Source: a bacterium (lineage in GTDB: Bacteria; Sumerlaeota; Sumerlaeia; MVZB01). From it: a stretch of 5,258 nt of DNA. The translations under genes and the position numbers were made by a program. The notes beneath the pieces are model-generated. The model searched no databases, was not told the origin of the DNA, and saw only the letters and a list, made by a program, of their open reading frames with translations. Positions 1-5,258 of this stretch are shown here, one piece after another. Numbering within the stretch: the first letter of the stretch is position 1; the number at the start of each line of letters is the position of its first letter. The DNA is taken from contig JAMCWS010000360.1 in assembly GCA_023480605.1 (NCBI GenBank), forward strand, positions 1-5,258. The letters run 5' to 3'.

Positions 1-541
1 GCGCCCGAGCCGATTCCCGCAGGCCCGACAGCGTGCCGGCCACGAACATCAGGCCGAAACCGGACAGAACGCCCTGGACGCGGTAATGGATTATGCCTTG
101 CGAGGTGGGGTAGGAGGCGTTGAGGCGCAGCCGATCCGCGAGGCGATTGGGCGTTGCGCCGTTTGCCGGTTTGGCATGGCTGCGCGTGGAGAGATAGGCC
201 GAGTAAATCAGAACGAGTCCGAAGACGATGGCAAGGACCGTCGTGGAGACGTGGGTAGCCAGCAACGCCGCGCCGAGAGCGCCGATGGTGGCGGCCAGCT
301 CCAGAAAGATGCCGATGCGGAGATTGGAGAAACCTTCGCGCACGTAGGCGGCGGCGGCCCCCGAGGAAGTGGCGATCACGGCGATCAGCGAGGCGCCGAT
401 GGCGTAGTGCATGTCGACCCCGAGGGCCAGGGTGAGAAGGGGTACGATGACAACGCCTCCGCCCAGGCCTGTCAGGGATCCGATAAATCCGGCGGCGAAG
501 GCGCCAAAGCCGATCACCAGGGAAGTTTCCAGCGTATTCAT
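1..541 (-). CDS. TauE/SafE-family membrane permease, N-terminal part (cut by window edge)
   Basis: This reading frame starts at ATG 541-539 and stays open to the left edge (180 codons visible). It encodes a very hydrophobic protein of the TauE/SafE (DUF81) family. The family comprises inner-membrane permeases proposed to export sulfite, sulfoacetate or related anions; the substrate here cannot be read from sequence. Visible hallmarks are the first glycine-rich half-repeat (GFIGSLTGLGGG, residues 18-29), the segment IGASLIAVIATSSGAAAAYV (48-67) and RIGIFLELAAT (75-85). The second half-repeat begins at FVAGTLSGL (166-174). A hydrophilic loop lies at about 120-153. Right after residue 174 the family pattern LLGIGSG is found only in a neighbouring frame, which suggests a one-base deletion near position 20. 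No Shine-Dalgarno sequence precedes the ATG; an in-frame TTG eight codons upstream is the only near alternative and has none either. The family call is confident, the substrate unknown. Confidence 0.88.
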   Translation of the reverse strand, partial: MNTLETSLVIGFGAFAAGFIGSLTGLGGGVVIVPLLTLALGVDMHYAIGASLIAVIATSSGAAAAYVREGFSNLRIGIFLELAATIGALGAALLATHVSTTVLAIVFGLVLIYSAYLSTRSHAKPANGATPNRLADRLRLNASYPTSQGIIHYRVQGVLSGFGLMFVAGTLSGLRESARA

Positions 542-622
542 GGAAAAACGATCGCTATAGTACAACTTAGCGCGTTATCGACGCCAGCGCCCCCGATCAG
601 GGAAACAGCCGGGTAGCTAATA

Positions 623-651
623 TTAATACAACAAAGAACTCATATAAGCAA
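623..651 (-). promoter_or_regulatory. Candidate sigma70-type promoter for the TauE/SafE gene
   Basis: On the minus strand TTGCTT (651-646) is followed after exactly 17 bases by TATTAA (628-623). These match the -35 and -10 consensus at three and four of six positions. The element lies in a locally AT-rich patch of an otherwise GC-rich sequence. It would start transcription near 615 and leave a leader of about 75 nt before the ATG at 541. The same hexamer and spacing recur upstream of the kinase gene. Prediction by eye only. Confidence 0.4.
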
Positions 652-766
652 ACCCATTTTTCCACTGCGGCGCGGCCGTCGTGTTCGCGTGCGTCTCGGC
701 AATCACGCGAGGGCCATGTACATTGGTTATTTGTTGCCGCGTTCGCGAAGGGTCGATTTGCGTGGA

Positions 767-783
767 TGTTACACAATGTAACA
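767..783. promoter_or_regulatory. Perfect 7-3-7 inverted repeat, operator-like
   Basis: TGTTACA at 767-773 and TGTAACA at 777-783 are exact reverse complements separated by CAA. A perfect 17-base dyad of this kind is the usual form of a binding site for a dimeric repressor or activator. It lies about 115 bases upstream of the promoter candidate for the permease gene and about 160 bases beyond the kinase stop codon. Which regulator would bind is unknown; I do not recognise it as the consensus of a named family. The three-base loop and lack of a T-run argue against a terminator. Confidence 0.5.
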
Positions 784-849
784 GATAAATGCGCTTGTGA
801 TATTGCGCACAGTCGAAATCGCGATTTTTTTTTGCGTGGTCAGGGATGA

Positions 850-897
850 GCGGCGCGCCCATTTTGGGTTTGGCGGCGAGAATGGGGGACGCGCCGC
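850..897 (-). terminator. Long stem-loop downstream of the histidine kinase gene, possible terminator
   Basis: GCGGCGCG (850-857) pairs with CGCGCCGC (890-897). After a three-base bulge (887-889), CCCATT (858-863) pairs with AATGGG (881-886), closing a 17-base loop: 14 base pairs in all. It starts 44 bases past the kinase stop codon, where a transcript end or 3'-stabilising structure is expected. No U-run follows on the minus strand, so it is not a canonical rho-independent terminator. The fold is visible in the sequence; the role is inferred. Confidence 0.4.
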
Positions 898-941
898 GGG
901 TTCCCGGCCTCTTAATTTTCGGTCGCTTGTGGAAAGGCGAT

Positions 942-2027
942 TCAATCGCGGTCGGGCGCCGCCAGGAGGATGCTTTCCGGGCAACGGCAGCGCAACGTGG
1001 TGCCGCCCTCGGGGGGGGAGGTTAAGGCCAACTCGGCGTTGATCATCCGAGCGCGGTAGCGCATGATGCGCAGACCCATGCCGGGCTTCTGGCCGGCGGC
1101 GGGATGAAAGCCGGCGCCGTCGTCGGCGACAACGAGCGTGACCATGCCCGGGGCGCGCTCGAAGCGGATGCGGATATTGCGGGCGCGGCCATGCCGGACG
1201 GCGTTGCTGACGGCCTCTTGGGCGATCCGGTAGAGGTGGGTGGCCGCGTCGAGGTCGGTCACTTCGACCCTCGGATCGTTTTCGAAACGGCAGACGACGC
1301 CAAACATATGCTCGATCGACATCACCAATTCAAGGAAGGCGGCCGTTAAACCCTTGCGTTCGAGTTCGACCGGGTGCAGTCCGCGCGCCAAGGTGCGCGT
1401 CTGGACGATGACCTGGTTCATGAGGGCGAGGATTTTGTCGGCGTCGGCCGTTTCGGACAGCCCGCGGGCGGCCAGTTTCTGGCGGAGCATCTGGCTGGAG
1501 AACGAGATGGCCGTCAGATGCTGGTTAAAGGAATCGTGCAGGTCCTGGCCGATGCGCCGCTGTTCGCGGTCACTGATGTCGAGGACGTCGCGTTCAAGGC
1601 GGCGGCGCTCGGTGATGTCGCGCACGAAGACCAGCAGCAACGGCTCGGACTCCATGAACGGAGCCAGGGTCATCTCGACGTGGATTTCGCCTTCGCGCGA
1701 CCCGCGCCCCCTGAGCCGGAAATGAGGGATGAAGCGCTCGCCTTCCCCGGCCAGGGCGCCGCGGCTGAAAACCTCGCGGGGGGCGCCCTCGGCCGCCAGC
1801 GCGGCGGCTGGCGAGCCGATCAGCGTGTCGCGCGGCACGCCCAGCAGGCGGCACGCGGCCGGATTCGCCTCGATCAGGTCGCCGCCGCGGTCGACGATCA
1901 ACACGCCGTCCATCGAGGCGTTGAGCACGGTTCGCAGCAGGGCGGCGGGGGCCGGGGAATCAAGGCGGTCCGGATGCAAACGGGCGGGAGGATCGTTCAG
2001 ATCGCCCAGGCGGGTGTCGACGCTCAT
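942..2027 (-). CDS. PAS-domain sensor histidine kinase, HisKA_3 (NarX/DesK/LiaS) type
   Basis: A 361-residue soluble sensor kinase with no signal peptide or membrane segment, so probably cytosolic. A PAS domain spans about 29-140 (LLRTVLNASMDGVLIVDRGG, then ANPAACRLLG, ending VFVRDITERRR). The dimerisation domain holds the H-box RRIGQDLHDSFNQH, with phospho-acceptor His164; the following D165-x3-Q169 matches the DxxxQ phosphatase motif of HisKA_3 kinases. The HATPase_c domain has its N-box at YRIAQEAVSNAVRHG (266-280, Asn275), G1 at DDGAGF (302-307) and G2 at GMGLRIM (316-322). All catalytic motifs are intact. I chose the ATG at 2027-2025 because AGGA lies eight bases upstream. The ATG two codons earlier has only a two-base spacer. 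The frame stays open to 2360 but that part is proline/arginine-rich and overlaps the divergent clpX start. HisKA_3 kinases normally signal to NarL/FixJ-type regulators; none is adjacent, so partner and signal are unknown. Confidence 0.93.
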   Translation of the reverse strand: MSVDTRLGDLNDPPARLHPDRLDSPAPAALLRTVLNASMDGVLIVDRGGDLIEANPAACRLLGVPRDTLIGSPAAALAAEGAPREVFSRGALAGEGERFIPHFRLRGRGSREGEIHVEMTLAPFMESEPLLLVFVRDITERRRLERDVLDISDREQRRIGQDLHDSFNQHLTAISFSSQMLRQKLAARGLSETADADKILALMNQVIVQTRTLARGLHPVELERKGLTAAFLELVMSIEHMFGVVCRFENDPRVEVTDLDAATHLYRIAQEAVSNAVRHGRARNIRIRFERAPGMVTLVVADDGAGFHPAAGQKPGMGLRIMRYRARMINAELALTSPPEGGTTLRCRCPESILLAAPDRD

Positions 2028-2194
2028 CTTCATGATCCTGCTGTCAATCACGGCGGGGCCGGCCGCACAATCAAGTCCATGCCGCCGGGGGGCCGCGGCA
2101 TCGCCCCCGTAATCGAATCCGGTTTTGTCCAACGGCAAGCGCACGGGTGGGCAAACAGCAAACCGACGCCCCCGCGTTTCTCCGATTGTTAATG

Positions 2195-2223
2195 CTAATA
2201 AGCGCGAATGCGCAAAGAAGCAA
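2195..2223 (-). promoter_or_regulatory. Weak promoter candidate for the histidine kinase gene
   Basis: On the minus strand TTGCTT (2223-2218) is followed after 17 bases by TATTAG (2200-2195), three and four matches of six to the sigma70 consensus, within a locally AT-rich stretch. It would leave a leader of about 160 nt before the kinase start, which is long, so another promoter nearer the gene is possible. Its main support is resemblance to the element upstream of the permease gene. Confidence 0.28.
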
Positions 2224-2287
2224 GCGAAATTTATTTTGCGGCGACTCGACCGGCGCAAAAGGAGCGGCGCGGCGTCCCGGTTTTGTG

Positions 2288-2317
2288 TTGCCGGTGACGC
2301 GGCCGGTGGGTTATAAG
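2288..2317 (+). promoter_or_regulatory. Candidate sigma70-type promoter for clpX
   Basis: TTGCCG (2288-2293) and TATAAG (2312-2317) are separated by 18 bases and match the consensus at four and five of six positions. Transcription would start near 2324, giving a leader of about 39 nt to the preferred clpX start at 2363. TATAAG is conspicuous in the GC-rich surroundings. No heat-shock type (CIRCE or sigma32) element was recognised. Confidence 0.42.
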
Positions 2318-2362
2318 AAAAACACATGGGACGCAATGTGCCCTGAAATGGTGGTTCCATTC

Positions 2363-3625
2363 ATGAAGCTTCGGTGTTCGTTTTGCGGCAAGGATCAACA
2401 CGCGGTTCGCACGCTCTTCAAGGGATTGACCCAAAAAGAGAGCATGATGACCGTTTATATATGCGACGAGTGCGTGCGCCAGTGCCACGACCGGCTGCGG
2501 CGAGACCAGCTTCTCCAGGCCGAAGAGGCGGCCATGGAGACCCTCAAGAGCCTGCCGTCGCCTTCGGAGATCAAGAGCCAGATCGACCAGTATGTGATCA
2601 GCCAGGAGAAGACGAAAAAAATCGTCTCGGTGGCCGTCTATAACCACTACAAGCGCCTGATGCACAACATCGGCACCCAGGAGATCGAGCTCGAAAAAAG
2701 CAATATTCTAATGATCGGCCCGACGGGCTCGGGCAAGACGCTGATCGCCCAGACGCTGGCCCGCCTGCTCGATGTGCCCTTCGCCATCGCCGATGCCACG
2801 ACCCTCACCCAGGCCGGTTACGTCGGCGAAGACGTCGAGAACATCCTGCTGCGCCTGTTGCAGAACGCCAACGGCGACAAGGATAAAGCCGAGCGCGGCA
2901 TCGTCTACATCGACGAAATCGACAAGATCGCGCGCACGACGCAGAACGTTTCGATCACGCGCGATGTCTCGGGCGAGGGCGTGCAACAGGCCCTCCTCAA
3001 GATCCTGGAGGGGACGATCGCCAACGTGCCCCCCACGGGCGGGCGCAAGCACCCCCACCAGGAATATATCCAGATCGACACGCGCAACATCCTGTTCATC
3101 TGCGGCGGCGCCTTCAGCGGATTGGAGAAGATCATCGAGCACCGCGTGAGCCAGCGCCTGATGGGCTTCGGGGCCGAGGTCAAGAGCCGCGACGAGGGGC
3201 GGCGCATCGGCGAACTACTCGATCAGGTCAGCTTCTACGACCTGCTCAAGTATGGCATGATCCCCGAGTTTCTGGGGCGGTTCCCGATCGTGGCGACGCT
3301 GGACCAGCTCGACGAAACCGAACTGATCCAGATCCTGACGCGGCCGCGCAACTCGATCGTCAAGCAATATAAGAAACTCTTCGAGCTGGACTCGGTGGAC
3401 CTGCATTTCACCGACGAGGCGCTGAAGGAAATCGCACGCAAGGCCCTGGAGATGAAGACGGGGGCGCGCGGGCTGCGGGCCATTCTCGAGGCGGTGATGC
3501 TCGACATCATGTTCACGCTGCCCGAAAAAGCCGAGCAATACACCGAGTGCCGCATCGACGCCGAAGTGATTCGCGGCGAAAAGGAACCGGCCTTTATCCA
3601 GACCGAAAAACGCGAATCGGCGTAA
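2363..3625 (+). CDS. clpX: ATP-dependent Clp protease ATP-binding subunit ClpX
   Basis: ClpX is a cytosolic hexameric AAA+ unfoldase that recognises tagged or native substrates, unfolds them and threads them into the ClpP peptidase. From the ATG at 2363 the protein has 420 residues, close to the 424 of E. coli ClpX. The N-terminal zinc domain has cysteines 5, 8, 34 and 37, with 25 residues between the two pairs instead of the 18 in E. coli. Further motifs are Walker A GPTGSGKT (119-126), pore loop GYVG (152-155), Walker B VYIDE (181-185), the RKH pore-entry loop (228-230), the arginine-finger region PEFLGR (301-306) and sensor-2 GAR (367-369). The ClpP-contacting IGF-type loop reads LMGFG (266-270). 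The frame is open back to 2147, and in-frame ATGs occur at 2336 and 2348. I prefer 2363 for its fit to the family N-terminus and a GGTGG eight bases upstream; the start is uncertain by 9 codons. The gene stands alone, without clpP or tig in view, so a second clpX elsewhere is possible. Confidence 0.96.
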   Translation: MKLRCSFCGKDQHAVRTLFKGLTQKESMMTVYICDECVRQCHDRLRRDQLLQAEEAAMETLKSLPSPSEIKSQIDQYVISQEKTKKIVSVAVYNHYKRLMHNIGTQEIELEKSNILMIGPTGSGKTLIAQTLARLLDVPFAIADATTLTQAGYVGEDVENILLRLLQNANGDKDKAERGIVYIDEIDKIARTTQNVSITRDVSGEGVQQALLKILEGTIANVPPTGGRKHPHQEYIQIDTRNILFICGGAFSGLEKIIEHRVSQRLMGFGAEVKSRDEGRRIGELLDQVSFYDLLKYGMIPEFLGRFPIVATLDQLDETELIQILTRPRNSIVKQYKKLFELDSVDLHFTDEALKEIARKALEMKTGARGLRAILEAVMLDIMFTLPEKAEQYTECRIDAEVIRGEKEPAFIQTEKRESA

Positions 3626-3653
3626 AAACCGGGCGCGCAATGTCAGGTCGACG

Positions 3654-3684
3654 AGCCGGCCTCCGGGCCGGCTTTCGTTTTTTT
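3654..3684 (+). terminator. Rho-independent terminator of clpX
   Basis: AGCCGGCC (3654-3661) and GGCCGGCT (3666-3673) form a perfect 8-bp GC-rich stem with a TCCG tetraloop, followed by TTCG and seven T (3678-3684). It begins 28 bases after the clpX stop codon. There is no matching T-run on the other strand, so it should act only on plus-strand transcription. Confidence 0.88.
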
Positions 3685-3836
3685 GGCATTCTCATTGCCC
3701 TTATGGTTCAACGAGGCGGGCGGAATATCAAGCTGAAGCCTGGAGTCCAAACGGGTCATATCGCACTCCGCACTCTCCGCTCCCCACTTCATCTTCCGCA
3801 ATCCCCCTTACGCACTCCACGTGGTGGGGCGGCCTC
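3685..3836. other. Convergent non-coding spacer with C/T-rich, repeat-like stretch
   Basis: Between the clpX terminator and the likely true end of the glycosyltransferase gene there is no plausible gene. From 3762 to 3818 the plus strand is markedly C/T-rich and contains CGCACTCC at 3762-3769 and 3811-3818, plus an overlapping partial copy CGCACTC at 3769-3775. These look like remnants of a short tandem repeat. No T-run terminator is evident for the minus-strand gene. Confidence 0.45.
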
Positions 3837-5258
3837 TTACGACCGTTTGCCCGTGAAGTCCTTCAGCTTGATGACCACGTATTCGTAACGATTCTCGGCT
3901 CCAGCGGCCGACGGCGATTTCGTAAAGCAGGCCCTTTTCATATGCGGAGTTGAGCTCGGGCCAGGGGTGATAGATCCGCAGGATATCGACCTCGGGCGTC
4001 CCCGGGGGCAGTCGCATCAGATCGAGCAGCGGGCGCAGCCGGTACTCGGGCAGCAGGCGGGCATGATCGGGGAGCAACTCGGCCGGCGTGACGTAAATGG
4101 TGGCGCCCGGCGGGGGGAGCGCCCGGCGCAGTTCGGTCCGCACCGACCTGAGCAGCGCGTCGGTTCGGACGGCGAGCGCCTGCCCCGCGAGACCGCAGGC
4201 CAGCCACGGCAGCATGAGGAGCCACGCCCGGCGAATCGTCGCGCCGCTCCGCGCCGCCGCCCGGCACGCGAGCCCCGCCAGCCCCGCAGCCCAGAGCGGA
4301 TTGGCCAGCACGGTGTAACGCGGTCCGTGGAAAACCTGCAATCCGCCCAGCCGATCGAGAATCCATAACGCGGCGACGAACAACGCCGACCCGCCCAGGC
4401 CCGCAAGCGCCAGCGACCGCGGGGCGGCATCGCGCCGTTCGCCGCCCGGCCGCCGCAGGCGGGCCCAGCCCAGCGCGCCCAACGGCACGACCAGCGTGGC
4501 CACACCCAGCAACGCCAGGGCCACGCCCAGTGCGCCGGCCACGCCCTCCGGCAGTTCAACAGGCAAGGCGACGGGCAGTGCGGCGGCAACCCCCCCGTTG
4601 TTCAGACCCGTGATGCCGCGCCCCAGCGGATACCAGAGAGCGAAGACGCGCAACAAATTCCCTGGGGTGGCCGGCGTCATCCAAGGCAGAGGGATCGATT
4701 GCAGGTAATGGACGTGAGCGGTGGCGCGGTAGACGACCGGCAACGCGACGACCAGAACCGTCGCCTGGGCCAGCGCGCCGCCTTCGACGAACGGGTGCGA
4801 GCGGCCCAGGCGCCCGCGGAGGACGGCCGCCAGCCACCAAAGGCCCAGCAAGGCCAGAACGATGGCGGAAAGAAGGTGCAGCCATAGCGCCGCCGCCGCG
4901 CAGATGGCGTAGACGCCCCAAAGACGCGCGGCATGGCTGCGCGTCAGTGCGCTTTCGGCCGCCAGACGGTTCAGGCGCAGGAGCGTAAAAAAACAGACGG
5001 CGAGCGCCGGCACGGCCAGGGCGTAACAGCGCATGTCCTTGGCGAAGTCGGCCGTCTGCGCGGACGCCGCGACCGACCAGGCCACCAGCGCGCCGGATTC
5101 CCCGCCTAAGGTCCGCCGCGCGAGGAACCAGATGGCGGCGATCATCGCGCCCCAGGCCGCGACGCCCGGCAGCCGTCCCCAGAAGACGCCCGGTGACAGG
5201 CCGCACCTCTCACCCAGGCCGTTCCAGGCGCGCAGGATCGGGTAGTAGGCCGCCGGGC
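3808..5258 (-). CDS. Polytopic membrane glycosyltransferase, PMT/ArnT-like (GT-C), 5' end outside window
   Basis: The frame is open from the right edge: the first ATG inside is at 5145, but 37 in-frame codons upstream already look like family sequence (PAAYYPILRAWNGL, then WGRLPGVAAW). The start therefore lies beyond 5258. The protein resembles integral-membrane GT-C enzymes of the PMT/ArnT/GT39-like group, which move sugars from polyprenyl-phosphate donors to proteins, lipid A or cell-surface glycans. Visible family traits are the AYYPILRAW segment, an Asp-x-Arg-x-Tyr signature (KDMRCYAL, 41-48 counted from the ATG at 5145), roughly eight to ten hydrophobic spans, and GPRYTVLANPLWAAGLAGL. 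A soluble C-terminal tail of about 110 residues follows. The catalytic acidic residue of the first loop would be outside the window. The uninterrupted frame ends at 3808, but its last 30 or so codons use AT-ending triplets. The +1 frame instead gives a G/C-ending, protein-like tail stopping at 3837, so a frameshift near 3895 is likely. Acceptor and donor are unknown. Confidence 0.82.
   Translation of the reverse strand, partial: PAAYYPILRAWNGLGERCGLSPGVFWGRLPGVAAWGAMIAAIWFLARRTLGGESGALVAWSVAASAQTADFAKDMRCYALAVPALAVCFFTLLRLNRLAAESALTRSHAARLWGVYAICAAAALWLHLLSAIVLALLGLWWLAAVLRGRLGRSHPFVEGGALAQATVLVVALPVVYRATAHVHYLQSIPLPWMTPATPGNLLRVFALWYPLGRGITGLNNGGVAAALPVALPVELPEGVAGALGVALALLGVATLVVPLGALGWARLRRPGGERRDAAPRSLALAGLGGSALFVAALWILDRLGGLQVFHGPRYTVLANPLWAAGLAGLACRAAARSGATIRRAWLLMLPWLACGLAGQALAVRTDALLRSVRTELRRALPPPGATIYVTPAELLPDHARLLPEYRLRPLLDLMRLPPGTPEVDILRIYHPWPELNSAYEKGLLYEIAVGRWSRESLRIRGHQAEGLHGQTVVRGRPTTWSA

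Larger units (their letters stand above)
542..941. other. Non-coding gap between permease and kinase genes
   Basis: These 400 bases separate two minus-strand genes. Short open frames across them give low-complexity or uncharacteristic peptides and look non-coding. The gap holds the permease promoter candidate (623-651), the dyad (767-783) and the hairpin (850-897). It also has a 12-base palindrome AAATCGCGATTT (816-827) running into a run of nine T (825-833). The AT-rich patches near 615-660 and 765-835 stand out from the GC-rich surroundings. The size suggests the two genes are transcribed separately. I see no tRNA or recognisable riboswitch. Confidence 0.6.
2028..2362. other. Divergent intergenic region between the kinase gene and clpX
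   Basis: About 335 bases between the two divergent starts. Both flanking frames remain open into this region, but the peptides lack recognisable domains and overlap each other in antisense, so I treat it as regulatory. It holds the two promoter candidates and an AT-rich core around 2186-2237. Within the core, CGCAAA (2211-2216) and TTTGCG (2235-2240) form a short inverted repeat with an 18-base gap. Nothing identifies a particular regulator. Confidence 0.55.

Noticed and set aside
86..616. 176-codon plus-strand frame antisense to the permease gene
   Set aside because: Rich in Gly, Asp and Gln as expected of an antisense shadow; the minus strand encodes clear TauE/SafE motifs.
816..833. Palindrome AAATCGCGATTT running into nine T, as a terminator
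   Set aside because: The palindrome has no loop and cannot form a stable hairpin; no plus-strand gene ends upstream of it.
623..862. Small minus-strand frame of 79 codons in the intergenic gap
   Set aside because: No Shine-Dalgarno, no G/C third-position bias, and it overlaps the promoter candidate, the dyad and part of the hairpin.
1374..2192. 272-codon plus-strand frame antisense to the kinase gene
   Set aside because: It is a GC-rich shadow frame of a gene with intact kinase motifs; the peptide is low-complexity and has no recognisable domain.
2028..2360. N-terminal extension of the kinase frame to an ATG at 2360
   Set aside because: The added 111 residues are proline/arginine-rich with no domain, overlap the divergent clpX start, and the ATG at 2027 has a well-spaced AGGA.
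2147..2362. N-terminal extension of the clpX frame to an ATG at 2147
   Set aside because: ClpX proteins begin shortly before the CSFC cysteines. The extension would include the likely promoter and has no family similarity.
3685..3836. CRISPR or true tandem-repeat array in the C/T-rich spacer
   Set aside because: Only two full 8-base copies and one partial overlap exist, without regular spacing or spacer-like units.
4556..5206. 216-codon minus-strand frame overlapping the glycosyltransferase gene
   Set aside because: Arg/Gly-rich shadow frame; the overlapping frame encodes hydrophobic spans and family signatures.

Overview
The window is ordinary-looking chromosomal DNA from a GC-rich bacterium, probably Gram-negative. 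Coding regions show strong G/C preference at third codon positions. The sequence does not fix a phylum. The NarX/DesK-type kinase and the TauE subfamily resemble what is common in Verrucomicrobiota, Kiritimatiellota, Planctomycetota and related uncultured lineages, but that is an impression and was not tested. I see no rRNA, tRNA, CRISPR array, insertion sequence or phage gene.

Layout: (1) 1-541, minus strand: the N-terminal part of a TauE/SafE-family membrane permease that runs off the left edge, with a probable frameshift about 20 bases from the edge. (2) 542-941: a 400-base gap with a promoter candidate for the permease, a perfect 17-base operator-like dyad and a long hairpin just past the kinase stop codon. 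(3) 942-2027, minus: a soluble PAS plus HisKA_3 sensor histidine kinase with no response regulator beside it. (4) 2028-2362: a divergent intergenic region with promoter candidates for the kinase and for clpX. (5) 2363-3625, plus: a complete clpX, the ATPase/unfoldase of the ClpXP protease, with its own candidate promoter and a clear rho-independent terminator at 3654-3684. (6) 3685-3836: a non-coding convergent spacer that includes a C/T-rich, repeat-like stretch. (7) 3808-5258, minus: a polytopic membrane glycosyltransferase of the PMT/ArnT-like superfamily. Its start lies beyond the right edge and its C-terminus looks frameshifted.

The genes do not form one operon or an evident system. clpX is a stand-alone transcription unit, without clpP or tig in view. 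The kinase is an orphan within the window, and the permease and glycosyltransferase are separate membrane functions. The points most worth a second look are the two apparent frameshifts (near 20 and near 3895), the enlarged zinc-finger loop of ClpX, the perfect dyad at 767-783, and two minus-strand promoter candidates with matching hexamers and spacing. I found no convincing previously undescribed system.
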